From Aeromicrobium ginsengisoli (GTDB lineage Bacteria > Actinomycetota > Actinomycetes > Propionibacteriales > Nocardioidaceae): a stretch of DNA of 64,000 bases. Shown here piece by piece: positions 1 to 12,356 of this stretch. A model generated the notes under the pieces. It did no database searches and had not been told where the DNA came from. It saw only the letters and a list, made by a program, of their open reading frames with translations. Made by a program: the position numbers and the translations under genes. The number at the start of each line of letters is the position of its first letter. Within the stretch, counting starts at the first letter, position 1. Location: the NCBI RefSeq assembly GCF_004134905.2, contig NZ_SDPQ02000002.1, positions 372,001-436,000 of the forward strand, in the 5' to 3' direction.

Positions 1-375
<375 letters not shown>

Positions 376-389
376 GCCTCTTCATCAGG

Positions 390-426
390 AGCCCCCTCTC
401 GCCTGTGGCGGGAGGGGGCTTCTTTT
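390..426 (+). terminator. Rho-independent terminator of sucD
   Basis: The arms at 390-403 and 407-420 pair over 14 bases, with one G-T wobble and a TGT loop, and are followed by TCTTTT. The element lies 15 bases after the sucD stop. It probably also helps end transcription from the convergent gene at 478-2289. Confidence 0.9.
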
Positions 427-477
427 GATGTTCTTGAGTGGCTACCGCGTTTCTTCTTGTGGCCCTCGTCGCGTTGG

Positions 478-2289
478 CTACTTGGCGTACTTCAGGCGGG
501 TGGCGGCGCGTTTGGCCATGGCTTCGAACGTCTTCTGGGTGATGTCGTACGTGCCGGCCGGAGTGAAGGTCACCTGCGCGACGTACGCGCCGCGTCGGAT
601 CAGCGACATCCGGTAGTAGGCCCGATCGCCCTTGGTGACCTCGACGCCGACGCGCCAGACGTCGCCGGAGTAGGCGCTGCTCTTGAACGCCTCGTGCTCG
701 TCGACCTTGGCCGAGAGGTTCTTGTCCGAGCACGAGTCGAGCCGCTTGGCAGTCTTGTCGACGAACGCCTTGGCCTTGGCGGCGGACGAGAACCGGCCGA
801 CCGTCTCGGCGACGCCGAACTGCTTGGGCAGCGTCGTCGCCTGGTAGAGCACGTAGATGCGGGCACCGGCGCGCTTGACGTCCTTGCCGGTGAAGCTCGC
901 GTTGTCGCACTGGGTCGCGGCCGGGTTGGTCTTGGCCGGGACCGGGGCGCCGGCCCACACCTTGTCGACGTTGCGGATCGGCGGCAGGTCGACGATGCCG
1001 AGGAACGACGGAGCGTCGGAGGTGGGCGGCGGATCGGTGCGCCGCACCGTGATCATGTCGTCGCACTCGCCGCCGCTGTCCTCGCAGACCTTGGCGACGG
1101 AGTCGTTGAGCGTACGCGCGAAGGTCTGGATGCTCGGCCCGCTCGCACCGTCGGCCTCGTGCACCAGGGTGCTCGTGACCGTGCCGGAGTGGCTGAACCC
1201 GACCGTGAACGTACGTTCGGGGGAGCGGTGCGAGCGCAGCCGCAGGATCTGGAAGTCACCGAAGTTGCGCTGCACCGTGTAGGCGGCGACGAGCTGGACC
1301 CGCGGGTGCTCGCAGTCGGAGTACCACTGCACCAGTCGCGCGTAGGTCTTGGCGGCGATGTCGTCGCTGCGGGACACCTCGATCGCCTGGGCGACGCGTT
1401 CGTTGGTCACTCCGGTCGCCGTGAACGTGCGGACGAAGACCTTGAGCGGGTCCTTGTCGGCGTAGCGCTTGGTGGGGCAGGTCGCGTAGGGCGTCGTGTT
1501 GTCGACGTTCTCGTCGGTGCCGTCGACCTTCCACGTGCTCTCGGGATCGAGCCCGCCGACCTGCTTGGTCGACAGCAGGTTGTCGGTCGTGATCTTCTCG
1601 GAGTCGAGCAGGACGTCTGGCCGTTCGGCGCCGATCTTCTGGCGGTGCGGCAAGGCGCTGCTGGTGGCGAGGGCGTCGCCATCGGTCGCCACGAGCCCAC
1701 CACCGAGGATCACGGCGATGGCGACCGCCACGAGCAGGACGGTGTTGCGCTGTCGACCGCGCTTGGCGGCGGTGCGGAGGGTCGATGCCGGCGGCACCTC
1801 GAGCGAGTCGGTCGCCGCGGCCAGCCCGTGCATGCGCCGCTCGATCGTGTCGATGCTCTGGCGCAGAGCCGTCTCGAGCTTCTCCAGCGCGCTGGTGACG
1901 CTCTCGATGCCCTCCTCGGCGGGTACGCCCACCTCGCGGGAGGCTTCCTCGAGGTCGGTGTTGCCCAGCGTCATGAGGACGATGAGGCGGCGATCGTCGA
2001 CGCTCAGCTCGGCGAGGGCCTCGAGCAGCTGGGTGTCGCTGTCCTCCTCGTGCTTGCGGCGCAGCGGGTGCGTGCCGCGACTGAGCGCCGTGAGCTTCCA
2101 GGCCTCGTTGCGGACCCAGCCGAGGGGGTGGTGGTCGCGGATCTTGGTCCAGTCGCGCCACGCGCGACGATAGGCGTCGACCGTCGCCTCGAACGCGACC
2201 TGGCGATCGCCGCAGACCGCATAGGTGACCTGCACGGCGTCCGCGAAGGTCGAGGAGTAGAAGCTGTTGAACTCGTCGACACGAGTCAT
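478..2289 (-). CDS. Membrane-anchored sigma-70-like protein with duplicated extracytoplasmic sensor-like domain
   Basis: The protein has 603 residues. Residues about 5-66 resemble sigma-70 region 2 (FADAVQVTYAVCGDRQVAFE, then a Trp-rich helix). Residues about 88-140 resemble region 4, with the LSVDDRRLIVLMTLGNTDLE start of a sigma-type HTH. A single membrane helix follows at about 183-202 after a basic stretch (KRGRQRN). The remaining 400 residues should lie outside the cell and seem to hold two related units of about 170 residues, each with paired cysteines and an FxSAAKAKAF-like segment, somewhat like PknH-type sensor ectodomains. The start is supported by a GGAGGAGG ribosome site about 8 bases upstream. 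It is divergent from the purN cluster. I infer a transcription regulator tethered to the membrane; its target and ligand are unknown. Confidence 0.7.
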   Translation of the reverse strand: MTRVDEFNSFYSSTFADAVQVTYAVCGDRQVAFEATVDAYRRAWRDWTKIRDHHPLGWVRNEAWKLTALSRGTHPLRRKHEEDSDTQLLEALAELSVDDRRLIVLMTLGNTDLEEASREVGVPAEEGIESVTSALEKLETALRQSIDTIERRMHGLAAATDSLEVPPASTLRTAAKRGRQRNTVLLVAVAIAVILGGGLVATDGDALATSSALPHRQKIGAERPDVLLDSEKITTDNLLSTKQVGGLDPESTWKVDGTDENVDNTTPYATCPTKRYADKDPLKVFVRTFTATGVTNERVAQAIEVSRSDDIAAKTYARLVQWYSDCEHPRVQLVAAYTVQRNFGDFQILRLRSHRSPERTFTVGFSHSGTVTSTLVHEADGASGPSIQTFARTLNDSVAKVCEDSGGECDDMITVRRTDPPPTSDAPSFLGIVDLPPIRNVDKVWAGAPVPAKTNPAATQCDNASFTGKDVKRAGARIYVLYQATTLPKQFGVAETVGRFSSAAKAKAFVDKTAKRLDSCSDKNLSAKVDEHEAFKSSAYSGDVWRVGVEVTKGDRAYYRMSLIRRGAYVAQVTFTPAGTYDITQKTFEAMAKRAATRLKYAK

Positions 2290-2356
2290 CTCCAGCCTCC
2301 TCCTGCCGTCGGCGTGCCTGTGTGCAACGACGCAACTTTACAGGGAGGATGAACTG

Positions 2357-3571
2357 GTGCCCGCGCCCGTCGAGACTCCCTACCTCCGGCCGGCCTTCCT
2401 CACTGCGCTGCTGGGCGCGATCGTGTCGCTCGCGGTGTCGGCGCTGTTCGTACGCGTGGCGCAGGGCTCGGCCGACCCGCCGCTCCTCTCGTTCGTCCGT
2501 GCCTCGGTCCGCACGTGGCTGGTGTCGATGGGATCGGGCATCGACACGGGCCCGGTGACGTTCGGTCTCGTCCCGGTGGGCGCCACGCTGGTGTGCATCG
2601 CGCTGGTCGCGCGCACCGCGTCGTGGGTTGTCGCCGATCCGGTCGACGAGCTGCCTGCCTTTGTGGCGACCACAGCCGGTGCCTATGGCGTGATCGCCGC
2701 CGTCGCGTCGACCGCGACGGCGTCGGGCGACGTGCACACGTCAGTCATCCGCGCCGCGTTCGGTGCCTTCGTCGTGGGTGGCCTCGGTGCCGCGTGGGGT
2801 GCCGTACGCCGGCACGGTCAGGGCGATCGCCTGTGGTTCACGGCATCGGACGACGTACGCCTCGCGACCCGCGCTGCGATTCCCGGGGTGCTCCTGGTGC
2901 TCTCGGCAGCGGCTGTCGTGGTGCTCGTCCAGCTCCTGCGCAACCTCTCGCGCGCCGGTGACATCTGGGCCCAGCTGGACCCCGGTGGCGGTGGTGTCAT
3001 CGCGCTCGGCGTCGCCTGCGTGCTGGCTGCGCCGACGTTGGTCCTCTGGACGGCATCGGCGCTGGTCGGCCCCGGCTTCATGCTCGGCACCGACACGTCG
3101 GTCGACCTCACGGGCTCGCAGCTGGGCACCGTGCCTGGCTTCCCGTTGCTGGGGGCCCTGCCACCGCCGGGGGAGTTTCCCGACTGGGTCTTCGTGCTGT
3201 GGCTCGTGCCGCTCCTGGCCGGCATCGTTTCGGGCTGGCGGGTCGAGCTCGGTGAGCGCGAGGGCCTGCTGGCTCGTGTCGCCCTGGGTGCTGCGGCTGG
3301 TGCGGTGGCGGGATTCCTGCTCGGCATCCTGGTCGGCCTGTCGGGCGGCGCCATCGGGCCCGGTCGCATGGCCGACGCCGGGCCGCCGGTGTTCACGCCC
3401 CTGCTGCTCGCCGTGCCTGCGATGGCGGTGGGCGGCGCGCTCGGCGCTCTGCTCAAGCACTATCGTGGAGGTCGTGCCCCGCAGCCCTCGGACGCCAGCT
3501 CGACTGGTCGTCCTCGTCTCTGGAAGCGGCACCAATCTCCAGGCACTGATCGACTCGTCGACGAGTCCTGA
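2357..3571 (+). CDS. Polytopic membrane protein, DUF6350 / PerM-like
   Basis: This is a 404-residue protein with about nine hydrophobic segments, beginning with AFLTALLGAIVSLAVSALFV. A membrane protein of this kind (DUF6350) sits directly upstream of purN in many actinobacteria, and position supports the call as much as sequence does. I chose the GTG at 2357 because AGGGAGG lies 8 bases upstream; an in-frame ATG at 2267 would place the N-terminus inside the divergent gene's leader. The last 98 bases overlap purN in another frame. The hydrophilic tail translated there ([16 protein letters not shown]) is probably only tolerated sequence. Its function is unknown; a role in envelope or division is only suggested for mycobacterial relatives. 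Confidence 0.7.
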   Translation: MPAPVETPYLRPAFLTALLGAIVSLAVSALFVRVAQGSADPPLLSFVRASVRTWLVSMGSGIDTGPVTFGLVPVGATLVCIALVARTASWVVADPVDELPAFVATTAGAYGVIAAVASTATASGDVHTSVIRAAFGAFVVGGLGAAWGAVRRHGQGDRLWFTASDDVRLATRAAIPGVLLVLSAAAVVVLVQLLRNLSRAGDIWAQLDPGGGGVIALGVACVLAAPTLVLWTASALVGPGFMLGTDTSVDLTGSQLGTVPGFPLLGALPPPGEFPDWVFVLWLVPLLAGIVSGWRVELGEREGLLARVALGAAAGAVAGFLLGILVGLSGGAIGPGRMADAGPPVFTPLLLAVPAMAVGGALGALLKHYRGGRAPQPSDASSTGRPRLWKRHQSPGTDRLVDES

Positions 3572-4112
3572 CTACGGCGCCGAGATCGTCGCCGTCGGTG
3601 CTGACCGCGACGGCATCGAAGGCCTCGCCCGGGCCGAACGACACGGCATCCCGACGTTCGTCCTGAAGACCTCGGCCCACACCGACCGCAGTGCGTGGGA
3701 CGAGGCGCTGGCCGAGGCTGTCGCAGCGTACGAGCCGGATCTCGTCGTGCTGGCCGGGTTCATGAAGCTGACCGGTCCGGCGTTCCTCGCCCGGTTCGGC
3801 GGGCGCACCCTCAACACCCACCCGGCGCTGTCGCCGGCGTTCCCGGGCATGCACGGCCCGCGCGACGCGCTGGCGTACGGCGTCAAGGTCACCGGGGCGA
3901 CGCTGTTCGTCGTCGACGAAGGTGTCGACACCGGGCCGATCGTGGCCCAGGTCGCCGTGCCGGTGCTCGACGGCGACGACGAGGCCACGCTGCACGAACG
4001 GATCAAGACCAGTGAGCGCGCGATGCTGGTCGAGTGGGTCGGCAGGCTCGCGCGCGAAGACTTCCACCTCGATGACCGGGCCGTCGTGCTCGGAGGAGAA
4101 ACTGATGACTGA
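3474..4112 (+). CDS. purN: Phosphoribosylglycinamide formyltransferase
   Basis: This 212-residue enzyme transfers a formyl group from 10-formyl-THF to glycinamide ribonucleotide, the third step of purine synthesis. The N-terminal [16 protein letters not shown] is the PurN phosphate-binding start. The catalytic Asn and His are in [14 protein letters not shown], and the catalytic Asp is in [11 protein letters not shown]. The GTG start at 3474 has GGAGG only two bases upstream, which is tight; another in-frame GTG lies at 3465. It overlaps the upstream membrane gene by 98 bases and the downstream purH by 8, so purN and purH are probably translationally coupled. Confidence 0.95.
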   Translation: MPRSPRTPARLVVLVSGSGTNLQALIDSSTSPDYGAEIVAVGADRDGIEGLARAERHGIPTFVLKTSAHTDRSAWDEALAEAVAAYEPDLVVLAGFMKLTGPAFLARFGGRTLNTHPALSPAFPGMHGPRDALAYGVKVTGATLFVVDEGVDTGPIVAQVAVPVLDGDDEATLHERIKTSERAMLVEWVGRLAREDFHLDDRAVVLGGETDD

Positions 4113-5658
4113 CACCCGTCCCCTCAAGCGCGCCCTCGTCTCGGTCTACGACAAGACCGGACTCGAGGACCTCGCCCGCGACCTGCACGCCGCCGGCGTC
4201 TCGATCGTGTCGACCGGCTCGACCGCCAAGACCATCGAGTCGGCAGGTGTGCCCGTGACCCCGGTCGAGGAGCTCACCGGGTTCCCCGAGTGCCTCGACG
4301 GGCGGGTCAAGACCCTGCACCCGCGCGTCCACGCCGGCATCCTCGCCGACCTGCGCCTCGACGACCACGTGCAGCAGCTCGCCGAGCTCGAGATCGAGCC
4401 GTTCGACCTGGTCATCGTCAACCTCTACCCCTTCCGCGACACCGTGCTCTCTGGCGCCACGCCTGACGAGTGCGTCGAGCAGATCGACATCGGTGGCCCG
4501 TCGATGGTCCGTGCCGCGGCCAAGAACCACCCCAGCGTCGCGGTCGTCGTCAGCCCCTCGGCGTACGACGAGGTGCGGGCCGCGCTGGCTGCCGGCGGCT
4601 TCACGTTCGACCAGCGCAAGCGGCTCGCGGCGCAGGCGTTCGCGCACACCGCGGCCTACGACGTCGCGGTGGCGTCGTGGTTCGCCAGCGCGTACGCACC
4701 GTCCGATGACGGCTGGCCCGAGTTCACCGGTGCGACGTGGGACAAGTCGGCGGTGCTGCGCTACGGCGAGAACCCGCACCAGCCGGCCGCGCTCTACCAG
4801 CACTGGCGCGGTGGCCTGGCCGCCGCCGAGCAGCTGCACGGCAAGGAGATGTCCTACAACAACTACGTCGACACCGATGCCGCGCGCCGGGCGGCATACG
4901 ACTTCGAGCTGCCCGCCGTCGCGATCATCAAGCACGCGAACCCCTGCGGCATCGCGGTCGGTGCCGACGTCGCGGAGGCCCACGCGCGCGCCCACGCGTG
5001 CGATCCGGTCTCGGCCTATGGCGGCGTCATCGCGGTCAACCGCCCCGTCAGCGAGGCCATGGCCACGCAGGTCGCCGAGGTGTTCACCGAGGTCATCGTC
5101 GCGCCCGACTATGAGGACGGCGCCCTCGAGGTGCTGCAGGCCAAGAAGAACATCCGCATCCTGCGCGTCCCGGCCGACGAGCACCCCGAACCGATCGAGT
5201 TCCGCGCCATCAGCGGCGGTGTGCTGATCCAGCGCGTCGACCACGTCGACGCACCCGGCGACGACCCGTCGACGTGGACGCTCGTCGCAGGCGAGCCCGC
5301 TGACGAACGTACGCTCGCCGATCTCGCATTCGCCTGGACCGCGGTGCGCGCCGTGAAGTCCAACGCGATCCTGCTCGCCAAGGACGGCGCCTCGGTCGGC
5401 GTCGGCATGGGCCAGGTCAACCGGGTCGACTCCTGCAAGCTGGCCGTCGAGCGGGCCGGCGCCGAGCGGGCCACCGGCTCGGTCGCTGCGTCGGACGCGT
5501 TCTTCCCGTTCCCCGACGGGCCGGAGATCCTGATCGCCGGTGGCGTACGCGCGATCGTCCAGCCCGGTGGGTCGATCCGTGACGATGCCGTCATCGAGGC
5601 CGCCCAGGCCGCCGGCGTGACGATGTACGTGACCGGGACGCGCCACTTCTTCCACTGA
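4105..5658 (+). CDS. purH: Bifunctional AICAR transformylase / IMP cyclohydrolase
   Basis: This 517-residue enzyme carries out the last two steps of IMP synthesis. The N-terminal MGS-like cyclohydrolase domain includes [14 protein letters not shown] (residues about 60-75). The transformylase domain includes [13 protein letters not shown] and the catalytic [11 protein letters not shown] motif, in which the Lys-x-His pair is essential. Length and domain order match the family. The ATG at 4105 follows GGAGGAG and overlaps the purN stop by 8 bases, so the two genes form one unit. No clear terminator is visible in the 116 bases after the stop. Confidence 0.97.
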   Translation: MTDTRPLKRALVSVYDKTGLEDLARDLHAAGVSIVSTGSTAKTIESAGVPVTPVEELTGFPECLDGRVKTLHPRVHAGILADLRLDDHVQQLAELEIEPFDLVIVNLYPFRDTVLSGATPDECVEQIDIGGPSMVRAAAKNHPSVAVVVSPSAYDEVRAALAAGGFTFDQRKRLAAQAFAHTAAYDVAVASWFASAYAPSDDGWPEFTGATWDKSAVLRYGENPHQPAALYQHWRGGLAAAEQLHGKEMSYNNYVDTDAARRAAYDFELPAVAIIKHANPCGIAVGADVAEAHARAHACDPVSAYGGVIAVNRPVSEAMATQVAEVFTEVIVAPDYEDGALEVLQAKKNIRILRVPADEHPEPIEFRAISGGVLIQRVDHVDAPGDDPSTWTLVAGEPADERTLADLAFAWTAVRAVKSNAILLAKDGASVGVGMGQVNRVDSCKLAVERAGAERATGSVAASDAFFPFPDGPEILIAGGVRAIVQPGGSIRDDAVIEAAQAAGVTMYVTGTRHFFH

Positions 5659-5774
5659 GGCCTGAGGCTCACGCGACCCCTCGCCGCAAGGCTGAAGGCT
5701 TGCTGGTGTTCCCGCGGCGACGCATGAAGACCGCTGCGGAAGGGCGCGTGTGCAGCGCCCGCTACCGTGATCGC

Positions 5775-6038
5775 ATGACAAGGCGTGCCGGGGTCGTGCT
5801 GTGGCTGGCTGTGACGGTCGCGCTGTTCGTGGTCCCGATTGACGGGCCGAGGATCAAGCTCTACTCCGTCAGCCACGCGGATGGCAGCGGAAAAGAAGTG
5901 TTCATCGCCTTGTTCGGGTTGCTCGCGCTCATCAGCCTGACGGCCGGGATCGTCATACTCGCGGTTGCGTGGATCCGTGGGCGCCGCGCTCGTTCGAGCC
6001 GGGAACCCGTCAGCTCAATGCAGTCCGAGGCCTCCTAG
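5775..6038 (+). CDS. Small two-helix membrane protein, unknown
   Basis: This 87-residue protein begins MTRRAGVVLWLAVTVALFVV, has a polar middle (residues about 20-45) and a second hydrophobic segment (FIALFGLLALISLTAGIVILAVAW), and ends in a basic tail. I do not recognise a family. The ATG at 5775 was chosen because the translated sequence before it is not hydrophobic or conserved-looking; no strong ribosome site is visible. The final 24 bases overlap the convergent YbaK-like gene. It could be a minor membrane protein or a weakly expressed gene. Confidence 0.55.
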   Translation: MTRRAGVVLWLAVTVALFVVPIDGPRIKLYSVSHADGSGKEVFIALFGLLALISLTAGIVILAVAWIRGRRARSSREPVSSMQSEAS

Positions 6039-6554
6039 CACCTGGGCACCCGGCAGCTCCGCCAACGACGCTCCGGGCAGCGCCAGCTTGGACCGGCGCA
6101 GGCCGCTGCCGAGCAGCACCCAGGGCTGCTCGATGACGGCTTGGTCGACGAGGATCGGCCAGCTCTCCGGCACGCCCACGGGAGTGATGCCGCCGTGTTC
6201 CATGCCGGTCTCGCCGACCGCCCAGTCCTGCGGTGCGAACGAGCATTTGCGGGTGTCGATCGTGCGGCGCACGAGGCCGTTGACGTCCGCGCGGGTGCTC
6301 GACAGGATCACGCAGGCCGCCGGGCGCAACTCCCCGCCACGCTTGCCGAGCACGATGACACAGTTGGCCGACATGTCGGCGTCCAGGTCGAACTGCTCCG
6401 TCAGTGCGGCCGTCTCGGCCAGCTCGGGGTCGATCGCGACGGTGTGTGCGTGCGCGGCGACCGTTGGCAGCGCGGCGAGGGCGGCGGCGACCGGAGGAGC
6501 GAGCAGCTCGTCCTGAGCCGGCTCGAGCTCGAGCGACCCGAGACGAACCGTCAC
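6015..6554 (-). CDS. YbaK/EbsC-type aminoacyl-tRNA deacylase
   Basis: This 179-residue protein belongs to the ProRS-editing-domain family, whose free-standing members hydrolyse mischarged tRNAs such as Cys-tRNAPro. Supporting features are the segment CVIVLGKRGGELRPAACVIL, the DVNGLVRR helix and the GGITPVGVP loop, all characteristic of YbaK-like folds. The GTG start at 6554 overlaps the stop of the upstream TetR gene in a GTGA arrangement, so the two are co-transcribed. Which tRNA it edits cannot be told from sequence. Confidence 0.85.
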   Translation of the reverse strand: MTVRLGSLELEPAQDELLAPPVAAALAALPTVAAHAHTVAIDPELAETAALTEQFDLDADMSANCVIVLGKRGGELRPAACVILSSTRADVNGLVRRTIDTRKCSFAPQDWAVGETGMEHGGITPVGVPESWPILVDQAVIEQPWVLLGSGLRRSKLALPGASLAELPGAQVLGGLGLH

Positions 6555-7198
6555 TGCTGGGCCTTGCGCAGGTCGGCGAGCGTACGGTCGACACCTTCCG
6601 GCCCGATCGCGTGGGCGGCGACGAGTCCGCGGATCCCCGAGACGAGCAACCGGGCCTCGTCGTCCTCGGTGTAGAGGCCGGACTGCCGACGCACGGCGGT
6701 GCCCGTGATGAGTGTGACGATCGAGGCGGAGAGCGCGCCCGGCTCGTGGATGCCGACCCGGGCCAGGAGACTCGTCGCGAGGTCCTCGAACGCCCGCATC
6801 GACCGGGCGGCGTTGTCGCGGAGCTCCGGCACCCGGGCGGCGGCAAGGAAGATCGCGAGCTCGAGGGCGGCGACCTCGGGCCCGCGCACGGCGAAGACCC
6901 GGGAGATGAGGTGCGAGGCGTCGTCGATGCTGACGTCTGCGCCAACGTCGACGGCGGCCAGAGCCTCGAGGTCGCGCGACCACTGGTCGATGTGGGCGCC
7001 GAGCGCCTCGCGGATGAGATCGCCGATGGACTCGAAGTAGTACGTCGTGGTCGCCGACGGCAGACCCGCACGGGCGGCCACCGCTCGGTGCGTGATGGCG
7101 CGGGAGCCGCCCTCGGCGAACAGCTCGATCGCGGCGGCCAGCAGCTCGTCGCGGCGCAGGCGACTGCGCTCCTGCGACAGCTGTGCGCGGCTGGTCAT
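6551..7198 (-). CDS. TetR-family transcriptional regulator
   Basis: This 215-residue protein has an N-terminal TetR HTH: residues about 17-62 contain LLAAAIELFAEGGSRAITHR, then VAARAGLPSATTTYYFESIG, the classic recognition helix followed by a YYF turn. The remainder is a helical ligand-binding domain. The 3' end overlaps the YbaK-like gene by 4 bases. It is divergent from folD with a 63-base gap, so it may regulate itself and possibly folD, but I see no convincing palindrome there. The ligand is unknown. Confidence 0.88.
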   Translation of the reverse strand: MTSRAQLSQERSRLRRDELLAAAIELFAEGGSRAITHRAVAARAGLPSATTTYYFESIGDLIREALGAHIDQWSRDLEALAAVDVGADVSIDDASHLISRVFAVRGPEVAALELAIFLAAARVPELRDNAARSMRAFEDLATSLLARVGIHEPGALSASIVTLITGTAVRRQSGLYTEDDEARLLVSGIRGLVAAHAIGPEGVDRTLADLRKAQQ

Positions 7199-7261
7199 GC
7201 ACGGAGTCTAAGGGGGCGCCCGGTCCACCCCGGCCGGGCGTCGTCGTGAAAGACTCGTGCC

Positions 7262-8113
7262 GTGACAGCGCAGATTCTCGACGGCAAGGCGGTTGCGGCC
7301 GCGATCAAGGACGAGCTCCGCGTACGCGTGGACGCGCTCCGCGAGCGAGGCATCACCGCCGGCCTCGGGACGATCCTCGTCGGCAACGATCCCGGCAGCC
7401 AGTGGTACGTCGCAGGCAAGCACCGCGACTGCGCCCAGGTCGGCATCGAGTCGCTGCGCATCGACCTGCCCGAGACCGCGACGCAGGCCGAGGTCGAGGC
7501 CGCCGTCGACGAGCTCAACGCCGATCCGGCGTGCACGGGCTACATCGTTCAGCTGCCGCTTCCCAAGGGTCTCGACGAGAACGCCGTGATCGGCCGCATC
7601 GATCCAGCCAAGGACGCCGACGGCCTCCACCCGACCAACCTCGGCTGGCTCGTGCTGGGCAAGGAAGCGCCGCTCCCATGCACGCCGCGGGGCATCATCG
7701 AGCTCCTGCGCCGCCACGACGTGCCGATCGCCGGCCAGCATGTCGTCGTCGTGGGCCGTGGCATCACGGTCGGCCGGCCGATGGGGCTGCTGCTGACCCG
7801 GCGCAGCGAGAACGCCACCGTCACGCTGTGCCACACCGGCACGCGTGACCTCGCCGCCGAGGTCCAGCGGGCCGACATCGTCATCGCTGCCGCCGGCGTG
7901 CCCGGCATCATCTCGGCCGACATGGTCAAGCCCGGCGCCGCGCTGCTCGACGTCGGGGTGAGCCGCGACGACAACGGCATCGTCGGCGACGTCGACCCCA
8001 AGGCGTACGAGGTGGCGGGCTGGATCTCGCCCAACCCCGGCGGTGTGGGGCCCATGACCCGCGCGATGCTGCTGGCCAACGTCGTGGAGACCGCGGAGCG
8101 ACTCCACCCGTGA
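7262..8113 (+). CDS. folD: Methylene-THF dehydrogenase / methenyl-THF cyclohydrolase
   Basis: This 283-residue bifunctional enzyme interconverts 5,10-methylene-THF and 10-formyl-THF, making the formyl donor used by PurN and PurH encoded nearby. The catalytic Tyr and Lys are in [17 protein letters not shown]. The folate-binding loop is [20 protein letters not shown], and the NADP-binding region is [17 protein letters not shown]. Length matches the family. The GTG start at 7262 is the only reasonable one. Its stop overlaps the start of the DUF3017 gene (GTGA). Confidence 0.96.
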   Translation: MTAQILDGKAVAAAIKDELRVRVDALRERGITAGLGTILVGNDPGSQWYVAGKHRDCAQVGIESLRIDLPETATQAEVEAAVDELNADPACTGYIVQLPLPKGLDENAVIGRIDPAKDADGLHPTNLGWLVLGKEAPLPCTPRGIIELLRRHDVPIAGQHVVVVGRGITVGRPMGLLLTRRSENATVTLCHTGTRDLAAEVQRADIVIAAAGVPGIISADMVKPGAALLDVGVSRDDNGIVGDVDPKAYEVAGWISPNPGGVGPMTRAMLLANVVETAERLHP

Positions 8114-8385
8114 TCGGCCCGCGGAGCCGCGGCTCGCAGCTCTACCTGCTGCACCTGCTGGCGGTGCTCGCCGGACTCGTGATCGTCGTCGCCGGCCCGT
8201 GGCGCGTCGGCGTCATCGTGATCGGCGCCGCGTTCGTCGTGGGCGCACTTGCACGGGTCGTCGTCCCGATCGACCACACGGGCATGCTGCGCGTACGCGG
8301 CAAGGCGTTCGACGTGTTCTGGATGTCGACCCTCGGCGTCGCTCTCGTCGTGCTCGCCGTCGTCATCCCGGGCCAGCCCACCTGA
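8110..8385 (+). CDS. DUF3017 small membrane protein
   Basis: This 91-residue protein has three hydrophobic segments ([38 protein letters not shown], and a C-terminal one ending VVIPGQPT), with a polar [13 protein letters not shown] stretch between the last two. A DUF3017 gene after folD is a conserved arrangement in actinobacteria. It overlaps folD by 4 bases and is followed by a strong hairpin. Function is not known. Confidence 0.8.
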   Translation: MIGPRSRGSQLYLLHLLAVLAGLVIVVAGPWRVGVIVIGAAFVVGALARVVVPIDHTGMLRVRGKAFDVFWMSTLGVALVVLAVVIPGQPT

Positions 8386-8397
8386 CGCACCCAGAAA

Positions 8398-8446
8398 TGG
8401 ATCGAGGTGCACCAGCCCCTCGTCCGGGGTGGTGCACCTCGATCCA
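8398..8446. terminator. Bidirectional hairpin between DUF3017 and mdh
   Basis: Perfect 17-base arms at 8398-8414 and 8430-8446 surround a 15-base spacer that can itself pair CCCC with GGGG. It sits between convergent genes and has no U-tract, as is common in high-GC actinobacteria. Confidence 0.8.
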
Positions 8447-8467
8447 GATCTCGGGTCGGGCGTCGGC

Positions 8468-9457
8468 TCAGATGAGGCCGAGCTCCTTGACCGCGTCGCG
8501 CTCCTCGATGAGCTCGGCGGCGGTGGCGTCCATGCGGCCGCGCGAGAACTCGTCGATCTCGAGGCCCTGGACGATCTCCCAGTCGCCGCCCTTGGTCGTG
8601 ACGGGGAACGAGTAGATCAGGCCCTCGGGGACGTCGTACGAACCGTCGGAGACGACCGCCATCGACGCCCAGTCACCCTCGGGGGTGCCGTGCAGCCAGT
8701 CGCGGGCGGCGTCGATCGTGGCCGACGCAGCGGATGCGGCGGACGAGGAGCCGCGCGCCTCGATGATCGCGGCGCCACGCTTGGCGACGGTCGGGATGAA
8801 GTCGTTCTCGATCCAGGCCTGGTCGCCCACGGTCTCGGCGGCGTTCTTGCCGGCGATCTCGGCGTGGAAGATGTCGGGGTACTGGGTCGCCGAGTGGTTG
8901 CCCCAGATCGTGATCTTCTTGATGTCGGCGACCGACGTGCCGGTCTTGGCAGCGAGCTGCGCGATCGCCCGGTTGTGGTCGAGGCGGGTCAGGGCGCTGA
9001 AGCGCTCCTGGGGGATGTCGGGCGCGTTGGACATCGCGATGAGGGCGTTGGTGTTGGCCGGGTTGCCGGTGACACCGATGCGTACGTCGTCGGCGGCGAC
9101 GGCGTTGAGGGCCTTGCCCTGCGCCGTGAAGATCGCGCCGTTGGCCTCGAGCAGGTCGCCGCGCTCCATGCCGGGGCCGCGGGGACGCGCGCCGACCAGC
9201 AGGGCGAGGTTGACGCCGTCGAAGATCTTCTCGGCGTCGTCGCCGATCTCGACGCCGGCGAGGGTCGGGAAGGCGCAGTCGTCGAGCTCCATGACGACGC
9301 CCTCGAGCGCCTTGAGCGCGGGCGTGATCTCGAGCAGCTGCAGCTGGATCGGGGTGTCGGGGCCGAGCAGGGATCCGCTGGCGAGACGGAAGAGGAGGCT
9401 GTAGCCGATCTGACCGGCGGCGCCGGTGACGGCGACCTTGACGGGGGTAGTGCTCAC
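8468..9457 (-). CDS. mdh: Malate dehydrogenase (NAD)
   Basis: This 329-residue enzyme oxidises malate to oxaloacetate in the TCA cycle. The N-terminal [20 protein letters not shown] is the nucleotide-binding loop. The substrate loop carries [15 protein letters not shown]. The catalytic pair is seen in TRLDHNRA and [11 protein letters not shown]. Length fits the actinobacterial group. The ATG is preceded by AAGGAGC on the coding strand. It is divergent from furA-katG and convergent with folD/DUF3017. Confidence 0.96.
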   Translation of the reverse strand: MSTTPVKVAVTGAAGQIGYSLLFRLASGSLLGPDTPIQLQLLEITPALKALEGVVMELDDCAFPTLAGVEIGDDAEKIFDGVNLALLVGARPRGPGMERGDLLEANGAIFTAQGKALNAVAADDVRIGVTGNPANTNALIAMSNAPDIPQERFSALTRLDHNRAIAQLAAKTGTSVADIKKITIWGNHSATQYPDIFHAEIAGKNAAETVGDQAWIENDFIPTVAKRGAAIIEARGSSSAASAASATIDAARDWLHGTPEGDWASMAVVSDGSYDVPEGLIYSFPVTTKGGDWEIVQGLEIDEFSRGRMDATAAELIEERDAVKELGLI

Positions 9458-9531
9458 GAGAGGTGCTCCTTGAGGCTGGGGTTCCTTTCGAAACTAGCGC
9501 ACCCGCACCGGAGGCGACCCACCCGACCCTG

Positions 9532-9580
9532 CGTTCACGAGACGTTCACGAGCACATTCTTGAATGATTCCAGAAAAGGT
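9532..9580. promoter_or_regulatory. Repeat and palindrome cluster upstream of furA-katG
   Basis: Two tandem copies of CGTTCACGAG lie one helical turn apart (9532-9541 and 9543-9552). They are followed by GAATGATTC (9562-9570), a perfect odd palindrome, inside TTGAATGATTCCAGAAAAGG. From memory, an element of very similar wording precedes furA in mycobacteria and is bound by FurA, so autoregulation is likely. The tandem repeat could serve mdh or furA. Confidence 0.5.
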
Positions 9581-9594
9581 GATTGCATGGCGGC

Positions 9595-12298
<2,704 letters not shown>

Positions 12299-12305
12299 CA
12301 CCGAC

Positions 12306-12345
12306 GACGCAGGGCCCGGGACGCTGACGTCCCGGGCCCTGCGTC
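12306..12345. terminator. Bidirectional terminator between katG and aquaporin
   Basis: Perfect 18-base arms (12306-12323 and 12328-12345) flank a CTGA loop. It lies 8 bases after the katG stop and 12 bases from the stop of the convergent aquaporin gene, so it can serve both. Confidence 0.9.
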
Positions 12346-12356
12346 ATGTCCGAGTG

